From Candidatus Moraniibacteriota bacterium (GTDB lineage: Bacteria; Patescibacteriota; Minisyncoccia; Moranbacterales; UBA2206): DNA of 53,326 bases. Location: contig JAAXWW010000006.1 in the NCBI GenBank assembly GCA_013334765.1, positions 1-53,326 of the forward strand, given 5' to 3'. Shown one piece after another: positions 33,462 to 41,688 of the stretch (its first letter is position 1; each line of letters begins with the position of its first letter). The notes beneath the pieces were generated by a model. It saw only the letters and a program-made list of their open reading frames with translations. It had not been told where the DNA came from and did no database searches. The translations under genes were made by a program, and so were the position numbers.

Positions 33462-33487
33462 TGGAGCATGAAACATGAAGCATGGGG
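33462..33487. repeat. catgga-type minisatellite upstream of tsaE
   Basis: Three to four short units (gtggagcatga, aacatgaa, gcatgggg) of the type at ruvC, ruvB and in the FemAB-like gene. Confidence 0.6.
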
Positions 33488-33547
33488 CAGCAAAGCGCGG
33501 CCGGACGCAAGGCTTCCATTTTTCCGAAATACCGCTAAGATTGAGAT

Positions 33548-33985
33548 ATGGAAAAGGAATTCATCACCAAAAATCTGAAGGAAACCAAGAAGCTGGGGGA
33601 AATGCTGGCGGCGGAGCTTCGAGGAGGAGAAATCATCTGCCTTTCCGGAGAGCTGGGCGCCGGGAAAACCACTTTTTCTCAAGGGATCCTGGAGGGGCTT
33701 GGCGCGAAGGGACCATATACCAGCCCGACGTTCGTGGTCATGAAGCACTATGAGATCAAAACACCGAAAAACGGAAATATAAGAAACGCCTATCACGTCG
33801 ATGCATACCGGATCGGTTCGGATGACATGCTCAATCTCGGTTGGGAAGAAATAATTTCGAACAAGGAAAACGTGATCATTGTCGAATGGGCGGAAAGGCT
33901 GGAAAATATCATTCCGAAGTGCGCATTGCGCATCGATTTTTCCTGGGAAGGCGAGAATGAGAGGAAAATAAATTTCAAGAGCTAG
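33548..33985 (+). CDS. tsaE: tRNA threonylcarbamoyladenosine biosynthesis ATPase TsaE
   Basis: A 145-residue P-loop protein: Walker A GELGAGKTT (34-42), then YTSPTFVVMKHYE and HVDAYRI, the family's SPTF and DxYR motifs, and a late WAERLENIIP (W-x-E). TsaE is the ATPase partner of TsaD-TsaB in t6A synthesis; tsaC is at 4929 in the same window. The start at 33548 gives the normal N-terminus with the FITKNLKETKKLGEML helix. A 79-bp inverted repeat separates it from polA. Confidence 0.92.
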   Translation: MEKEFITKNLKETKKLGEMLAAELRGGEIICLSGELGAGKTTFSQGILEGLGAKGPYTSPTFVVMKHYEIKTPKNGNIRNAYHVDAYRIGSDDMLNLGWEEIISNKENVIIVEWAERLENIIPKCALRIDFSWEGENERKINFKS

Positions 33986-34002
33986 AAGTGATATAATCAG
34001 GC

Positions 34003-34081
34003 GCGCTTCCCTCGCAGGTATTATTTTACTTGCCTTACGCTTCGCACGGAAGCCGCAAAATAACACCTGCAAGAGAAGCGC
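34003..34081. repeat. Imperfect palindrome between tsaE and polA
   Basis: Arms 34003-34027 and 34057-34081 pair at 22 of 25 positions, with all three mismatches of the G-T type on one strand. The loop contains ACTTGCCTTACGCTTCG. It has no T-tract, ends 18 bp before the polA start and so probably lies in the polA leader. Confidence 0.65.
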
Positions 34082-34099
34082 TAAGACGCATTAATCGAT

Positions 34100-36805
34100 A
34101 TGCCTAAAGAAAAGAAAAAACTCATCCTTATCGACGGCAATGCCATAATCCATCGGGCCTACCATGCTATGCCGCCTCTTGTCACGAAAAAAGGCGAACT
34201 GGTGAACGCGGTCTATGGATTTTCGTCTACCCTGCTGTCGGTTATCGACAAGTTCAAGCCGGAATATGTCCTAGCCACTTTCGATCTGGCCGGACCGACT
34301 TTCCGTCACGAGGAATATGAGGAATATAAAGCGACGCGCGTGAAAGCCGATCAGGAACTATATGACCAGATCCCGCGCGTCAAGGAAGTGGTGCGGGCTT
34401 TCGGTATCCCGATTTTCGAGGCGCAAGGGTTCGAAGCGGACGATGTCATCGGCACGCTGGTGGCGCAGTCGGAAAAAAAACATGAAGAGATTGAAAACAT
34501 AATCGTGACAGGAGACATGGACACGTTGCAATTGGTCAGCCCGAAAACGAAAGTATATACCATGCGGCGCGGGCTTACCGACTCGGTGCTCTATGGCGAG
34601 AAGGAAGTCTTTGCCAGGTATGGTCTCAAGCCCGAGCAGCTGGTTGATTTCAAGGGTCTTCGCGGTGATCCGTCCGACAATATCCCGGGAGTGAAAGGCA
34701 TCGGAGAAAAGACGGCCATAACGCTCCTTGAGCAATACAAGACCGTGGAGGGAGTCTACGAGCATATAGCTGAAATAAAAGGAACGGTTAAGGATAAGCT
34801 GGAGCGGGACAAGATGATGGCGTTCAAAAGCAAAAGCCTGGCGACGATTTCCAGGAAGGCTCCGGTTGTGCTCGCTATCGAAAAAGCGCTCACGCATGAT
34901 TTCGATCGCGAAGGGCTGGTCAGCATGTTCAAGGAACTCAATTTCTTCAGTCTGGTGAAGCGCATTCCTGGAGCTGAGAAGGATGATGCTTCGAAACCAG
35001 CCGCGGTCCCCGCCGGGGTGAAGGATTTCAAATTCGAAATCATCGAAAACGGCAAGGTCGGGGATTTCGTGAATACGCTCAAGGAGTGCGGCGAGATCTC
35101 GCTGTCTCTTAGGACGCACGGGGAAAAGGCCTGGAACGGCAAGATACTCGGCGTCGCTATCGGATACAAGACCGGAAGGGTCGGCTATGTCAGCTATTCT
35201 GAAGAGAATTTCGCTCTTCTTGGAAAGGTTTTTTCCGATCCTGATGTGAAAAAGATCGGCTATGATCTGAAAAGCGACCTAGAAATCTTGCGGGCTAACG
35301 GCATCGAGCTTGCGGGAGCATATTTCGACATCATGCTAAGCGCCTATCTTCTCAATTCCGGATCGAAAATAGAGCTTTCGACCTTGGTTCTGGAAGGCCT
35401 TGGGGAAGAGATGGAAGAAGAGAAAAAGCAGGGACAGCTAGGGCTGCAAATAGAGTCGGAAGAGGAAATCGCTAGCCGTTCCTGTCAGCGAGCCGACTAT
35501 ATTTTCAAATTGAAAGACATCCACGAGAAGAATATCGCGGATATTTCCAAAGAACAGGAAGCGGCTGGCAGCAATGGCAATACTCTTTGGAAAGTCTTTG
35601 AGGATGTGGAAATGCCGCTGGTTGAAATCCTGTCCGCGATGGAAATCAATGGTGTCAAATTCGACCCGGATGTCTTTCATGGCATTTCCGAGAAGATAGA
35701 GAAAAGGATCAAAACCTTGGAAGACGGGATATATGAAGCGGCTGGCGAGACTTTCAATATCAACTCTCCCAAACAGCTTTCGGAAATATTGTTCGTGAAG
35801 CTCAAGATCCCGACTGACAATCTCAAGAAAGGGAAAACCGGGACGATCTCGACGGCATCTTCCGAGCTCAAGAAAATCAAGGATCAGCACGATGTCATTG
35901 GAAAGATCGAGGAATACCGCGAGATTTTCAAATTGAAAACGACCTATCTCGACACCTTGCCGAGCTTGGTCGACAATAATTCAAGGATCCATACCTGTTT
36001 CAATCAGGCAGTGGCAGCGACAGGACGCCTTTCATCTTCCGATCCCAATCTTCAGAACATTCCGATTCGGACCGATCTAGGGCAGCTTTTGAGAGCCGCT
36101 TTCGTGGCAGATGAAGGTTGGAAATTGGTGAGTGCCGATTATTCGCAGATCGATCTCCGGGTGGTGGCGCATGTGAGCGAGGATAAGACCATGATCGAGC
36201 TTTTCTGGAAAGGCGAAGATATCCATCGGGCGACGGCGGCCGAGATAAACAAAGTGACGCCTAGCAAAGTGAGCGACAAGATGAGGAGCCGCGCCAAGGA
36301 GCTCAATTTCGGCGTCATATACGGCATGGGAGCCTTCGGGTTTTCCGCGCGCACCGGGATATCGAGAGAGGAAGCCAAGAAATTCATCGACGCCTATTTC
36401 GAAAGGTTCCAAGGAGTGGCCAGGTATATGAAATACATGAAGGAGTTCGCCAAGAAGAACGGCTATGTGGAAACCGAGATCGGAAGAAGGCGATATATCC
36501 CGGAAATAAACTCATCCAATTTCCAGGTAGCCAATTCCGCTGAAAGGATGGCGATCAACATGCCGATCCAAGGGCTCTCTGCCGATATCGTGAAGATCGC
36601 GATGATCAAGGTGTACGATGAATACAAGAATAATCCGGACGTGCGCATGATCCTCCAAGTGCATGATGAAATCATCTTGGAAGTGAAAGAGGATGCGGCT
36701 GAAGAAGTAGGGAAAAAGGTGAAAGAGATCATGGAAAGCGCATATAAGCTCAAAGTCCCGCTGTTAGTGGATGTTCACATGGGGGATAATTGGGGGGAGA
36801 TTTGA
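34100..36805 (+). CDS. polA: DNA polymerase I
   Basis: A 901-residue family A polymerase for repair and Okazaki fragment processing. The 5'-3' exonuclease domain (about 1-290) is intact: LIDGNAIIHRAYHAMP, EADDVIGTL, GDMDTLQLV, GDPSDNIPGVKGIGEKTA. The middle exonuclease-like domain (about 310-510) has lost motif I (SLSLRTHG replaces DxE), though KSD and RADY remain, so proofreading is probably gone. The polymerase domain has ATGRLSSSDPNLQNIP, ADYSQIDLRV, the O-helix ELNFGVIYGMGAFGFS and QVHDEIILEV. The start overlaps no gene and follows the palindrome. Confidence 0.96.
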   Translation: MPKEKKKLILIDGNAIIHRAYHAMPPLVTKKGELVNAVYGFSSTLLSVIDKFKPEYVLATFDLAGPTFRHEEYEEYKATRVKADQELYDQIPRVKEVVRAFGIPIFEAQGFEADDVIGTLVAQSEKKHEEIENIIVTGDMDTLQLVSPKTKVYTMRRGLTDSVLYGEKEVFARYGLKPEQLVDFKGLRGDPSDNIPGVKGIGEKTAITLLEQYKTVEGVYEHIAEIKGTVKDKLERDKMMAFKSKSLATISRKAPVVLAIEKALTHDFDREGLVSMFKELNFFSLVKRIPGAEKDDASKPAAVPAGVKDFKFEIIENGKVGDFVNTLKECGEISLSLRTHGEKAWNGKILGVAIGYKTGRVGYVSYSEENFALLGKVFSDPDVKKIGYDLKSDLEILRANGIELAGAYFDIMLSAYLLNSGSKIELSTLVLEGLGEEMEEEKKQGQLGLQIESEEEIASRSCQRADYIFKLKDIHEKNIADISKEQEAAGSNGNTLWKVFEDVEMPLVEILSAMEINGVKFDPDVFHGISEKIEKRIKTLEDGIYEAAGETFNINSPKQLSEILFVKLKIPTDNLKKGKTGTISTASSELKKIKDQHDVIGKIEEYREIFKLKTTYLDTLPSLVDNNSRIHTCFNQAVAATGRLSSSDPNLQNIPIRTDLGQLLRAAFVADEGWKLVSADYSQIDLRVVAHVSEDKTMIELFWKGEDIHRATAAEINKVTPSKVSDKMRSRAKELNFGVIYGMGAFGFSARTGISREEAKKFIDAYFERFQGVARYMKYMKEFAKKNGYVETEIGRRRYIPEINSSNFQVANSAERMAINMPIQGLSADIVKIAMIKVYDEYKNNPDVRMILQVHDEIILEVKEDAAEEVGKKVKEIMESAYKLKVPLLVDVHMGDNWGEI

Positions 36806-36880
36806 AAATGAAATCAGAATGCAAGATTATAGGTAAGGATTGAAATTTTTTGGATATTAATCAAATACACATTGGCGCGT

Positions 36881-37654
36881 ATGAAAGAACTTTTTTCGAT
36901 GCCTGAGAAAAATAAAGAATCGACTATAACTCCCGATGATTTTGGTAGGAGATATTTTGTTAGGGAAACTCCTGAGGAATATGAGAATGCTATTGAACAT
37001 GCTGGGTTTGTCGAAATAAAAACTCCGTATGCGGAAGACCTTCTATTTGAATTGGATAGGGAAACATATGAAGGCAGGGATCTTTTATCTGAAAAAATAA
37101 AAGGGGAGGTGGTTCTTGATTTGGGATGTGGCGACGCGTCCCTCAATTATGAATATGCGGAAAAATTAGGGGCAAAACTATTTATCGGTATAGATTTCAG
37201 CCCAGCAATCTTTTTGCCCTCCGCAGTCAGTGAAAAGGAACCTCTGGATCTCTCTTTGGATTATAATCAAGAACCTGCAGTGATTGGAGGAGGCGTATCG
37301 GCCGAAATAGCAGAAAAGGATCACAATGAATCTGATCCTAAGCCTATATGCAAGAAAAAAAGCGTCTTGCTTTCTGGTGATATGCTGAGGGTGATTTCTC
37401 TGCTTCCTGATGAGTCGGTTTCTGTGATAATATCGTCAGGAATTGAAGGTAATCTCGTTAGCGAAAATACTAATAGTGAATATTTAAAATTTCTCGCTTC
37501 AGAGATAGTGAGAGTTCTTAAGAAAAAAGGTATTTTCATTAGATATATGAGCGATGTTTGTCCGGGGAAAGATTTGAAAGAAGTAGCTTCCATCGAGGCT
37601 GTCGATAGTGGTAGGAGTGGTATTTTTGAAAAAACAAGCGAGGATCAAAAATGA
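36881..37654 (+). CDS. SAM-dependent methyltransferase-like protein
   Basis: A 257-residue protein with a Rossmann-type methyltransferase motif I, VVLDLGCGDASLNYEYAEKL (about 86-105), post-I LFIGIDFSPA, and a later ESVSVIISSGIEG with RVLKKKGIFIRYM, the motif III-like strand and hairpin of class I enzymes. A ~55-residue insertion of low complexity separates the halves. The substrate is unknown. I set the start at ATG 36881; a TTG at 36872 is possible. Codon use is clearly more A/T-rich than in neighbouring polA, hinting at separate origin. Confidence 0.65.
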   Translation: MKELFSMPEKNKESTITPDDFGRRYFVRETPEEYENAIEHAGFVEIKTPYAEDLLFELDRETYEGRDLLSEKIKGEVVLDLGCGDASLNYEYAEKLGAKLFIGIDFSPAIFLPSAVSEKEPLDLSLDYNQEPAVIGGGVSAEIAEKDHNESDPKPICKKKSVLLSGDMLRVISLLPDESVSVIISSGIEGNLVSENTNSEYLKFLASEIVRVLKKKGIFIRYMSDVCPGKDLKEVASIEAVDSGRSGIFEKTSEDQK

Positions 37655-37700
37655 AATAAAAATAATCTTTGGATTCCTGTATCCGTAGGAATGACAAATA

Positions 37701-37738
37701 AAAAGGCCGTCGGGAAGTTATCCTGGCGGCCTTTTGGT
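37701..37738. terminator. Bidirectional terminator
   Basis: A perfect 9-bp stem AAAAGGCCG/CGGCCTTTT (37701-37709 with 37727-37735) between convergent genes. The minus-strand T-tract (TTTTTATTTG) is better than that on the plus strand. Confidence 0.75.
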
Positions 37739-37795
37739 TTGCTTGAGAAGGTTATTGCTAGCTCATCCTGCTTACAAACCGTCTTTTAGCGCAAA

Positions 37796-38239
37796 TTACA
37801 ATTGAATGAAAGGGTCCTGCTCGAGTGCGTACAAAATAGCTCGGATACGAGCCCTTTTACTTCTAGTATCCTTTAATCTTTGCCTTAAGGCGCCTTCTTT
37901 GTCGGAGAGACTGTATAACTCCATTTTTGATGATGTGATCATGCCTCTGTTGTGAATGAGTCTTTTTTCAAATTCGGAAAGCCTGGACAGAAATTCTGCG
38001 ATGTTCGAATTGGCAGTGAGTTTCGCCTTTTCGAGAAATTCGCCGACTGGCATTGACTTCAGGATATCGGGTTGCTTGTCAGTAGGAAGCTGCGCTTGAT
38101 TTTCCAGGAGTATGCCGTTGCATAATTCGATGCATTCAGGACATATGTAAACATCCCCCTGTCCTATGAGCCTGCTAACCTCATCCTGATTCTTTCTGCA
38201 GAAAGAGCAACACAGCGATCCTTCATTATTTCCGTTCAT
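37796..38239 (-). CDS. Stand-alone ClpX-type C4 zinc-finger protein
   Basis: A 147-residue protein. Residues 10-40 ([19 protein letters not shown], then [10 protein letters not shown]) match the zinc-binding N-domain of ClpX, C11-x2-C14 and C33-x2-C36, but no AAA+ module follows. The remainder is helical and basic near the end. ClpX N-domains bind adaptors and substrates, so an adaptor-like role is conceivable but unproven. The start at 38239 has a strong GGGGAGAGG site; the frame extends to 38308 but would overlap the preceding gene. It is the second gene of a leftward pair divergent from TrmB2. Confidence 0.8.
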   Translation of the reverse strand: MNGNNEGSLCCSFCRKNQDEVSRLIGQGDVYICPECIELCNGILLENQAQLPTDKQPDILKSMPVGEFLEKAKLTANSNIAEFLSRLSEFEKRLIHNRGMITSSKMELYSLSDKEGALRQRLKDTRSKRARIRAILYALEQDPFIQL

Positions 38240-38285
38240 GGCAACCTCTCCCCTGGGTTTTGTTGTTGATTTTAATGTGTATAGA

Positions 38286-38600
38286 TTACGGCTTGATGTC
38301 CTCGACATCGACCATCATGGACAGCAGCCAGCCCATGACTCTCCATTTGTCTTCGGCTTTGAAATTGTAGTCTTCGGCGAGAGTCGTGAGATATTCCAAT
38401 TTCTGATCCGCTTCCTTCTGGCTGGCGGCACGTATTGGGAGATCGAATGACACCTCACCGCATTGAATTTTACGCGCCAGTTCGATAAAACGCGGATCAA
38501 CATCCTTGGGACATTTTTCCAGCAGCTCTTCCCTGTTGGGAACTGTGGAAAATGCTTTCGCTGCTGGGCTGAGTTCGAAAAAAGGAAATTCAAGCGTCAT
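38286..38600 (-). CDS. Hypothetical protein, partner of the ClpX-type zinc protein
   Basis: An unrecognised 104-residue mainly helical acidic protein. ATG 38600 ([11 protein letters not shown]) is preferred because a GGAGG ribosome site lies 8 bp upstream; the longer in-frame starts at 38615 and 38672 would put that site inside the gene. It ends 46 bp before the zinc-finger gene and shares the promoter at 38668-38696. No motif suggests a function. Confidence 0.65.
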   Translation of the reverse strand: MTLEFPFFELSPAAKAFSTVPNREELLEKCPKDVDPRFIELARKIQCGEVSFDLPIRAASQKEADQKLEYLTTLAEDYNFKAEDKWRVMGWLLSMMVDVEDIKP

Positions 38601-38667
38601 ACCCGTATCCTCCATGGTTGTATCTTGATTGATAATGTGCTGTTGCCAGAATTCCATCCGACTGCGT

Positions 38668-38696
38668 ATCATACACTAAGCATATATTATTGTCAT
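38668..38696 (-). promoter_or_regulatory. Promoter of the hypothetical/zinc-finger pair
   Basis: On the minus strand ATGACA (38696-38691), 17 bp, TATGAT (38673-38668). Confidence 0.55.
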
Positions 38697-38773
38697 ATGA
38701 AATATGGTGATAGATATCAAGAATAAAAATACATAAAAATCCTTTAAAAATAGGAAAATAGGCATGTTGTGAT

Positions 38774-38801
38774 TGACTAATCATAATTATTATGATAATA
38801 T
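38774..38801 (+). promoter_or_regulatory. TrmB2 promoter with palindromic operator, probably leaderless
   Basis: TTGACT (38774-38779), 16 bp, TAATAT (38796-38801). The spacer is a perfect palindrome ATCATAAT-T-ATTATGAT (38780-38796). The predicted start of transcription falls on or next to the ATG at 38808, and no ribosome site is visible, so the mRNA may be leaderless and the gene self-repressed. Confidence 0.55.
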
Positions 38802-38807
38802 TGCAAT

Positions 38808-39548
38808 ATGCAGAAGGAACTCCAGCTCATTGGAATGCACAAGAACGAGGCTAAGGTCTATGAAGCTTTGGTTAAGTTCGGGCCGTGCCGTGCGGGCGTT
38901 TTGATAAACAAATTGGATATTCATCGAAATCTGGTCTATCAATCCCTGGACAAGCTTATTTTGGGCGGATATGCCACAAAGGTTATCAAGAAAGGCGTGT
39001 GGACTTTCCAGATAACCGATCCCAACAGCCTACTGTCGAGCGTCAGGCAAAGGGAAACGGTGGTCGAGGGAATAATAAAAGAAATCCAGACCAATCAGCA
39101 CAAATCCTTCCAGCAGATCGTGGTCTATGAAGGGGTGGAAAGCTACCGGAATTATTGGCTTAGCTCCCTTGAGCGTTTTCCGGAAGGGACGGTCGATTAT
39201 ACTGTCGGCAGTCCTGCTATCAGTGACTGGATCGATATTATGGGTCCGGCGTATGAAAAATATAATAAATTAAGACTGAAGAAGAAAATAAAATGGAAAA
39301 CCATACTTTTCCAGGTTGCTGAAAGCGAAATGGAATCCCTGAAAAGGTTTCCGGATCTGATAGAATACAGGTTGTGGCCAAGAGAAGGAGAGTTGCTGGG
39401 CAATTTCAATGTAATTCACGATACGATAATACTTCACGTATTTACTTCTCCTGTGCGCATAATCGAAATCAGGGATCCGACCTTGGTGCTTGTATTTAAG
39501 AACTACTTTGATATGATGTGGGAAAAGGCCGAGCCTGTTAATCTTTAG
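38808..39548 (+). CDS. TrmB-family transcriptional regulator (TrmB2)
   Basis: A 246-residue paralogue-like counterpart of the protein at 27398. The N-terminal winged helix (about 3-70) reads LIGMHKNEAKVYEALVKFG and LDIHRNLVYQSLDKLILGGY. A helical linker (about 80-105) and a C-terminal domain with VVYEGVESYRNYWLSSLE and later strands resemble the PLD-like effector half of the family. It is divergent from the zinc-finger pair at 37796-38600 with a palindrome over its own promoter. It is followed 9 bp later by mutM, which may be co-transcribed. Confidence 0.78.
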   Translation: MQKELQLIGMHKNEAKVYEALVKFGPCRAGVLINKLDIHRNLVYQSLDKLILGGYATKVIKKGVWTFQITDPNSLLSSVRQRETVVEGIIKEIQTNQHKSFQQIVVYEGVESYRNYWLSSLERFPEGTVDYTVGSPAISDWIDIMGPAYEKYNKLRLKKKIKWKTILFQVAESEMESLKRFPDLIEYRLWPREGELLGNFNVIHDTIILHVFTSPVRIIEIRDPTLVLVFKNYFDMMWEKAEPVNL

Positions 39549-39557
39549 CCATAATCT

Positions 39558-40406
39558 ATGCCGGAACTGCCAGAAGTCCAAACGGTCGTAAGCGACCTGA
39601 ATAGGAAGATAAAGGGTGATGTTATCACTGATTTTTGGAGCGAGTGGCCGAAAGCGATAAATGGGAAATCCCTTGATGCGTTCAAGAAGGAAATCAAAGG
39701 GAGGAAAGTGCTGGAGGCCAGGAGGATCGGGAAGAACATATTCATCGATCTGTCCGGAGGCAAGACCCTGTATATCCATCTCAAGATGACAGGCCATCTG
39801 CTGATAAAACAGAAAGCGGAATCGAACGGGTATTTTTCAGACAGGGTCAATCAATATATCCGGCACATATTCCATATCGGAAAAGACAAGACGATGGAAT
39901 TTTCGGATATGCGGAAATTCGGGAAGATCGTTTTGGATGATACGGAAAAGATAAGCGAATTGAAGGAAGTGAAGAAGCTGGGCATCGACGCGATGAGCGC
40001 GGAATTCACTTTCAGGAAATTCAACGAGATATTGGACAGGAAGCAGAAGGCCGTCATCGGCATCCTTCTCATGGATCAGGAAACGATTTCGGGAATCGGA
40101 AACATCTATCGGAGCGAAGTCTTGTATGACGCAGATATATCGCCCAAAAGGAAGGCTGCCGATCTGTCTTTGGATGATAGGAAAAGATTATATGATTCGA
40201 TAAGGAGGATATTGAAACTGGCCATAAAGCTGCGCGGAACATCGGACAGCGATTATCGCGACACGTCCGGAGCGCCAGGCGGATTCCAGAAGGTCATGAA
40301 AGTGTATAAGCAGCAAGGGAAAAAATGCGGGAAATGCGGCGGAACGATTGAGCGGGAAAAGATGGGGCAACGAAGTGTTTTTTTCTGCCCTGGCTGTCAG
40401 GCATAG
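39558..40406 (+). CDS. mutM: Formamidopyrimidine-DNA glycosylase (Fpg/MutM)
   Basis: A 282-residue glycosylase/lyase that removes 8-oxoguanine and formamidopyrimidines. Pro2 and Glu3 of MPELPEVQTV are the catalytic nucleophile and acid. ARRIGKNIFIDL carries the conserved Lys, DQETISGIGNIYRSEVLY is the helix-two-turn-helix signature, and the C-terminal finger has CGKCGGT and CPGCQ. Full length and intact. The reading of Met1-Pro2 fixes the start exactly. The TrmB2 stop lies 9 bp upstream. Confidence 0.95.
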   Translation: MPELPEVQTVVSDLNRKIKGDVITDFWSEWPKAINGKSLDAFKKEIKGRKVLEARRIGKNIFIDLSGGKTLYIHLKMTGHLLIKQKAESNGYFSDRVNQYIRHIFHIGKDKTMEFSDMRKFGKIVLDDTEKISELKEVKKLGIDAMSAEFTFRKFNEILDRKQKAVIGILLMDQETISGIGNIYRSEVLYDADISPKRKAADLSLDDRKRLYDSIRRILKLAIKLRGTSDSDYRDTSGAPGGFQKVMKVYKQQGKKCGKCGGTIEREKMGQRSVFFCPGCQA

Positions 40407-40495
40407 GCATGACGGGTAATAAGGAATGACAGTATGAGGATATGTTAGCAGAAAAAGGGGCTTCGGGGTTTGAATTCGGGCACGATAAGATATGT

Positions 40496-40523
40496 TTGAC
40501 AAAAACCTATTTTGGCGCATACT
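40496..40523 (+). promoter_or_regulatory. Promoter of the unknown 40.6-kb gene
   Basis: A perfect TTGACA (40496-40501), 16 bp, CATACT (40518-40523), 70 bp before the start codon. Confidence 0.5.
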
Positions 40524-40595
40524 GACGTGTTACGTTCTGAGCGAGCGTAATCAGAGAGTTTCTGCTCTTTGAAAATCTATTAAGGGAGATTGAAC

Positions 40596-41270
40596 ATGAA
40601 AGACATGCTCGGTCGTGCAGTAAGGTTGCTTGTGGATGTCCCCGCAAGGATGCTGGGGTCTATCTGCGATCTCCTGGAAAAGGTTTCAGGAAAAGAAGGC
40701 GGCGAGGAATGGCTGGCGGAACTGAAGAAGTTCCTGCTGCGAAAACCTTGCTGGACTGGCGAAGTTGTCAAAACCATCCTCGAGTTCGTAGGCAACGTCA
40801 CGGTTACCCTGACGGCAGGCGAGTTCATTGCCAAGGACAATTTCGTCCTCAATACTGGCAAAAACGCCCGAGTGAAAATTTCTTACTTGGGGGATAACTT
40901 AAAGAAGTATTTCCTCGATAAGATTGAGAATTTCATCGGCGATGGCGATGTTTCTCTCGTCTACAACAAGCTCAAAGAAAGTTCTCGGGATATTCCGATC
41001 ATCTCCGAGCTTGGCGGCGAAGATCAGGCGGAGACCATGCTTGGCGTGATCTTTTCCCTGATGAGCAAGCAGCCCAATGGAGAAGATGGAGTTCTGCTCA
41101 GCAACGGCTACGCGAACATTTTCTACGTTCGCGACGATGTCCAGGTGCTCTGGGCTGTGGGCGTCGGCTGGGGTGGCGACGGTTGGCGCGTCAATGCCTA
41201 CTCCGTCGCTGGTACGAACGGGTGGGACGGTGCCTACCGGGTGTTCTCTCGCAATTCCTCAAACGCTTAA
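40596..41270 (+). CDS. Hypothetical protein, lineage-specific family
   Basis: A 224-residue soluble protein with no signal peptide. The N-terminal half is helical and the C-terminal ~55 residues have a distinctive aromatic/glycine pattern (FYVRDDVQVLWAVGVGW, DGWRVNAYSV, GAYRVFSRNS). I recall similar Trp/Gly-rich endings in Parcubacteria hypothetical proteins but cannot name a family. ATG 40596 is chosen because GGGAG lies 7 bp upstream; a TTG two codons earlier is less likely. Its own promoter and terminator make it monocistronic. GC content and codon use are slightly higher than in mutM. Confidence 0.75.
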   Translation: MKDMLGRAVRLLVDVPARMLGSICDLLEKVSGKEGGEEWLAELKKFLLRKPCWTGEVVKTILEFVGNVTVTLTAGEFIAKDNFVLNTGKNARVKISYLGDNLKKYFLDKIENFIGDGDVSLVYNKLKESSRDIPIISELGGEDQAETMLGVIFSLMSKQPNGEDGVLLSNGYANIFYVRDDVQVLWAVGVGWGGDGWRVNAYSVAGTNGWDGAYRVFSRNSSNA

Positions 41271-41299
41271 GCTCAGACCCTTTGATCCTTAGTACCTTT

Positions 41300-41349
41300 G
41301 ACCCTTTCGAATTCATGGACATCATTCATGATGACGGGAGGGTCTTTTT
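41300..41349 (+). terminator. Terminator of the unknown gene
   Basis: GACCCT (41300-41305) pairs with AGGGTC (41339-41344), with additional pairs inside, followed by TTTTTATTT. Confidence 0.55.
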
Positions 41350-41688
41350 ATTTACTTTAAATTTTGATATAGTGTTTTTGTATTCATGTGATACGCAACG
41401 GTTACGGCTTTTGCGTCATGGGTGCAGAAAATTTTTTGCGAGATTCGTGTCGGGTAAGCCTTGCACGAGAGTGCTGGAGATATTTCTTCAAAAAATACAG
41501 GAATTGGTGCAAGAAGCTGGCGGACTTTTGATGTCCCGAATAAGATTCAATCTGGAGAGTATTCGAAGGATGGTGGTGCAGATGGTATTCTGAGGAAAAA
41601 TACTGCATTTCAGTCAAAATAAAAGACGGCTGTTTGGAAATGCTGTTTTTGGTGTATAATGAATAGGTAATTTTTTTTAAACTTTTCA
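41350..41688. other. Intergenic stretch without a convincing gene
   Basis: Short ORFs occur on both strands (for example 41402-41689 on minus) but none resembles a protein. Several small hairpins are visible: ATTTTTTG near 41431 with CAAAAAAT near 41491, and GCAC-GAGA-GTGC near 41462 with a GNRA-type loop. An unrecognised RNA is possible, but I see no clean promoter or terminator. Confidence 0.35.

Noticed and set aside
33449-34072. Minus-strand ORF covering tsaE (207 codons)
   Set aside because: tsaE has clear P-loop and family motifs on the plus strand; the end of this ORF merely translates the catgga minisatellite.
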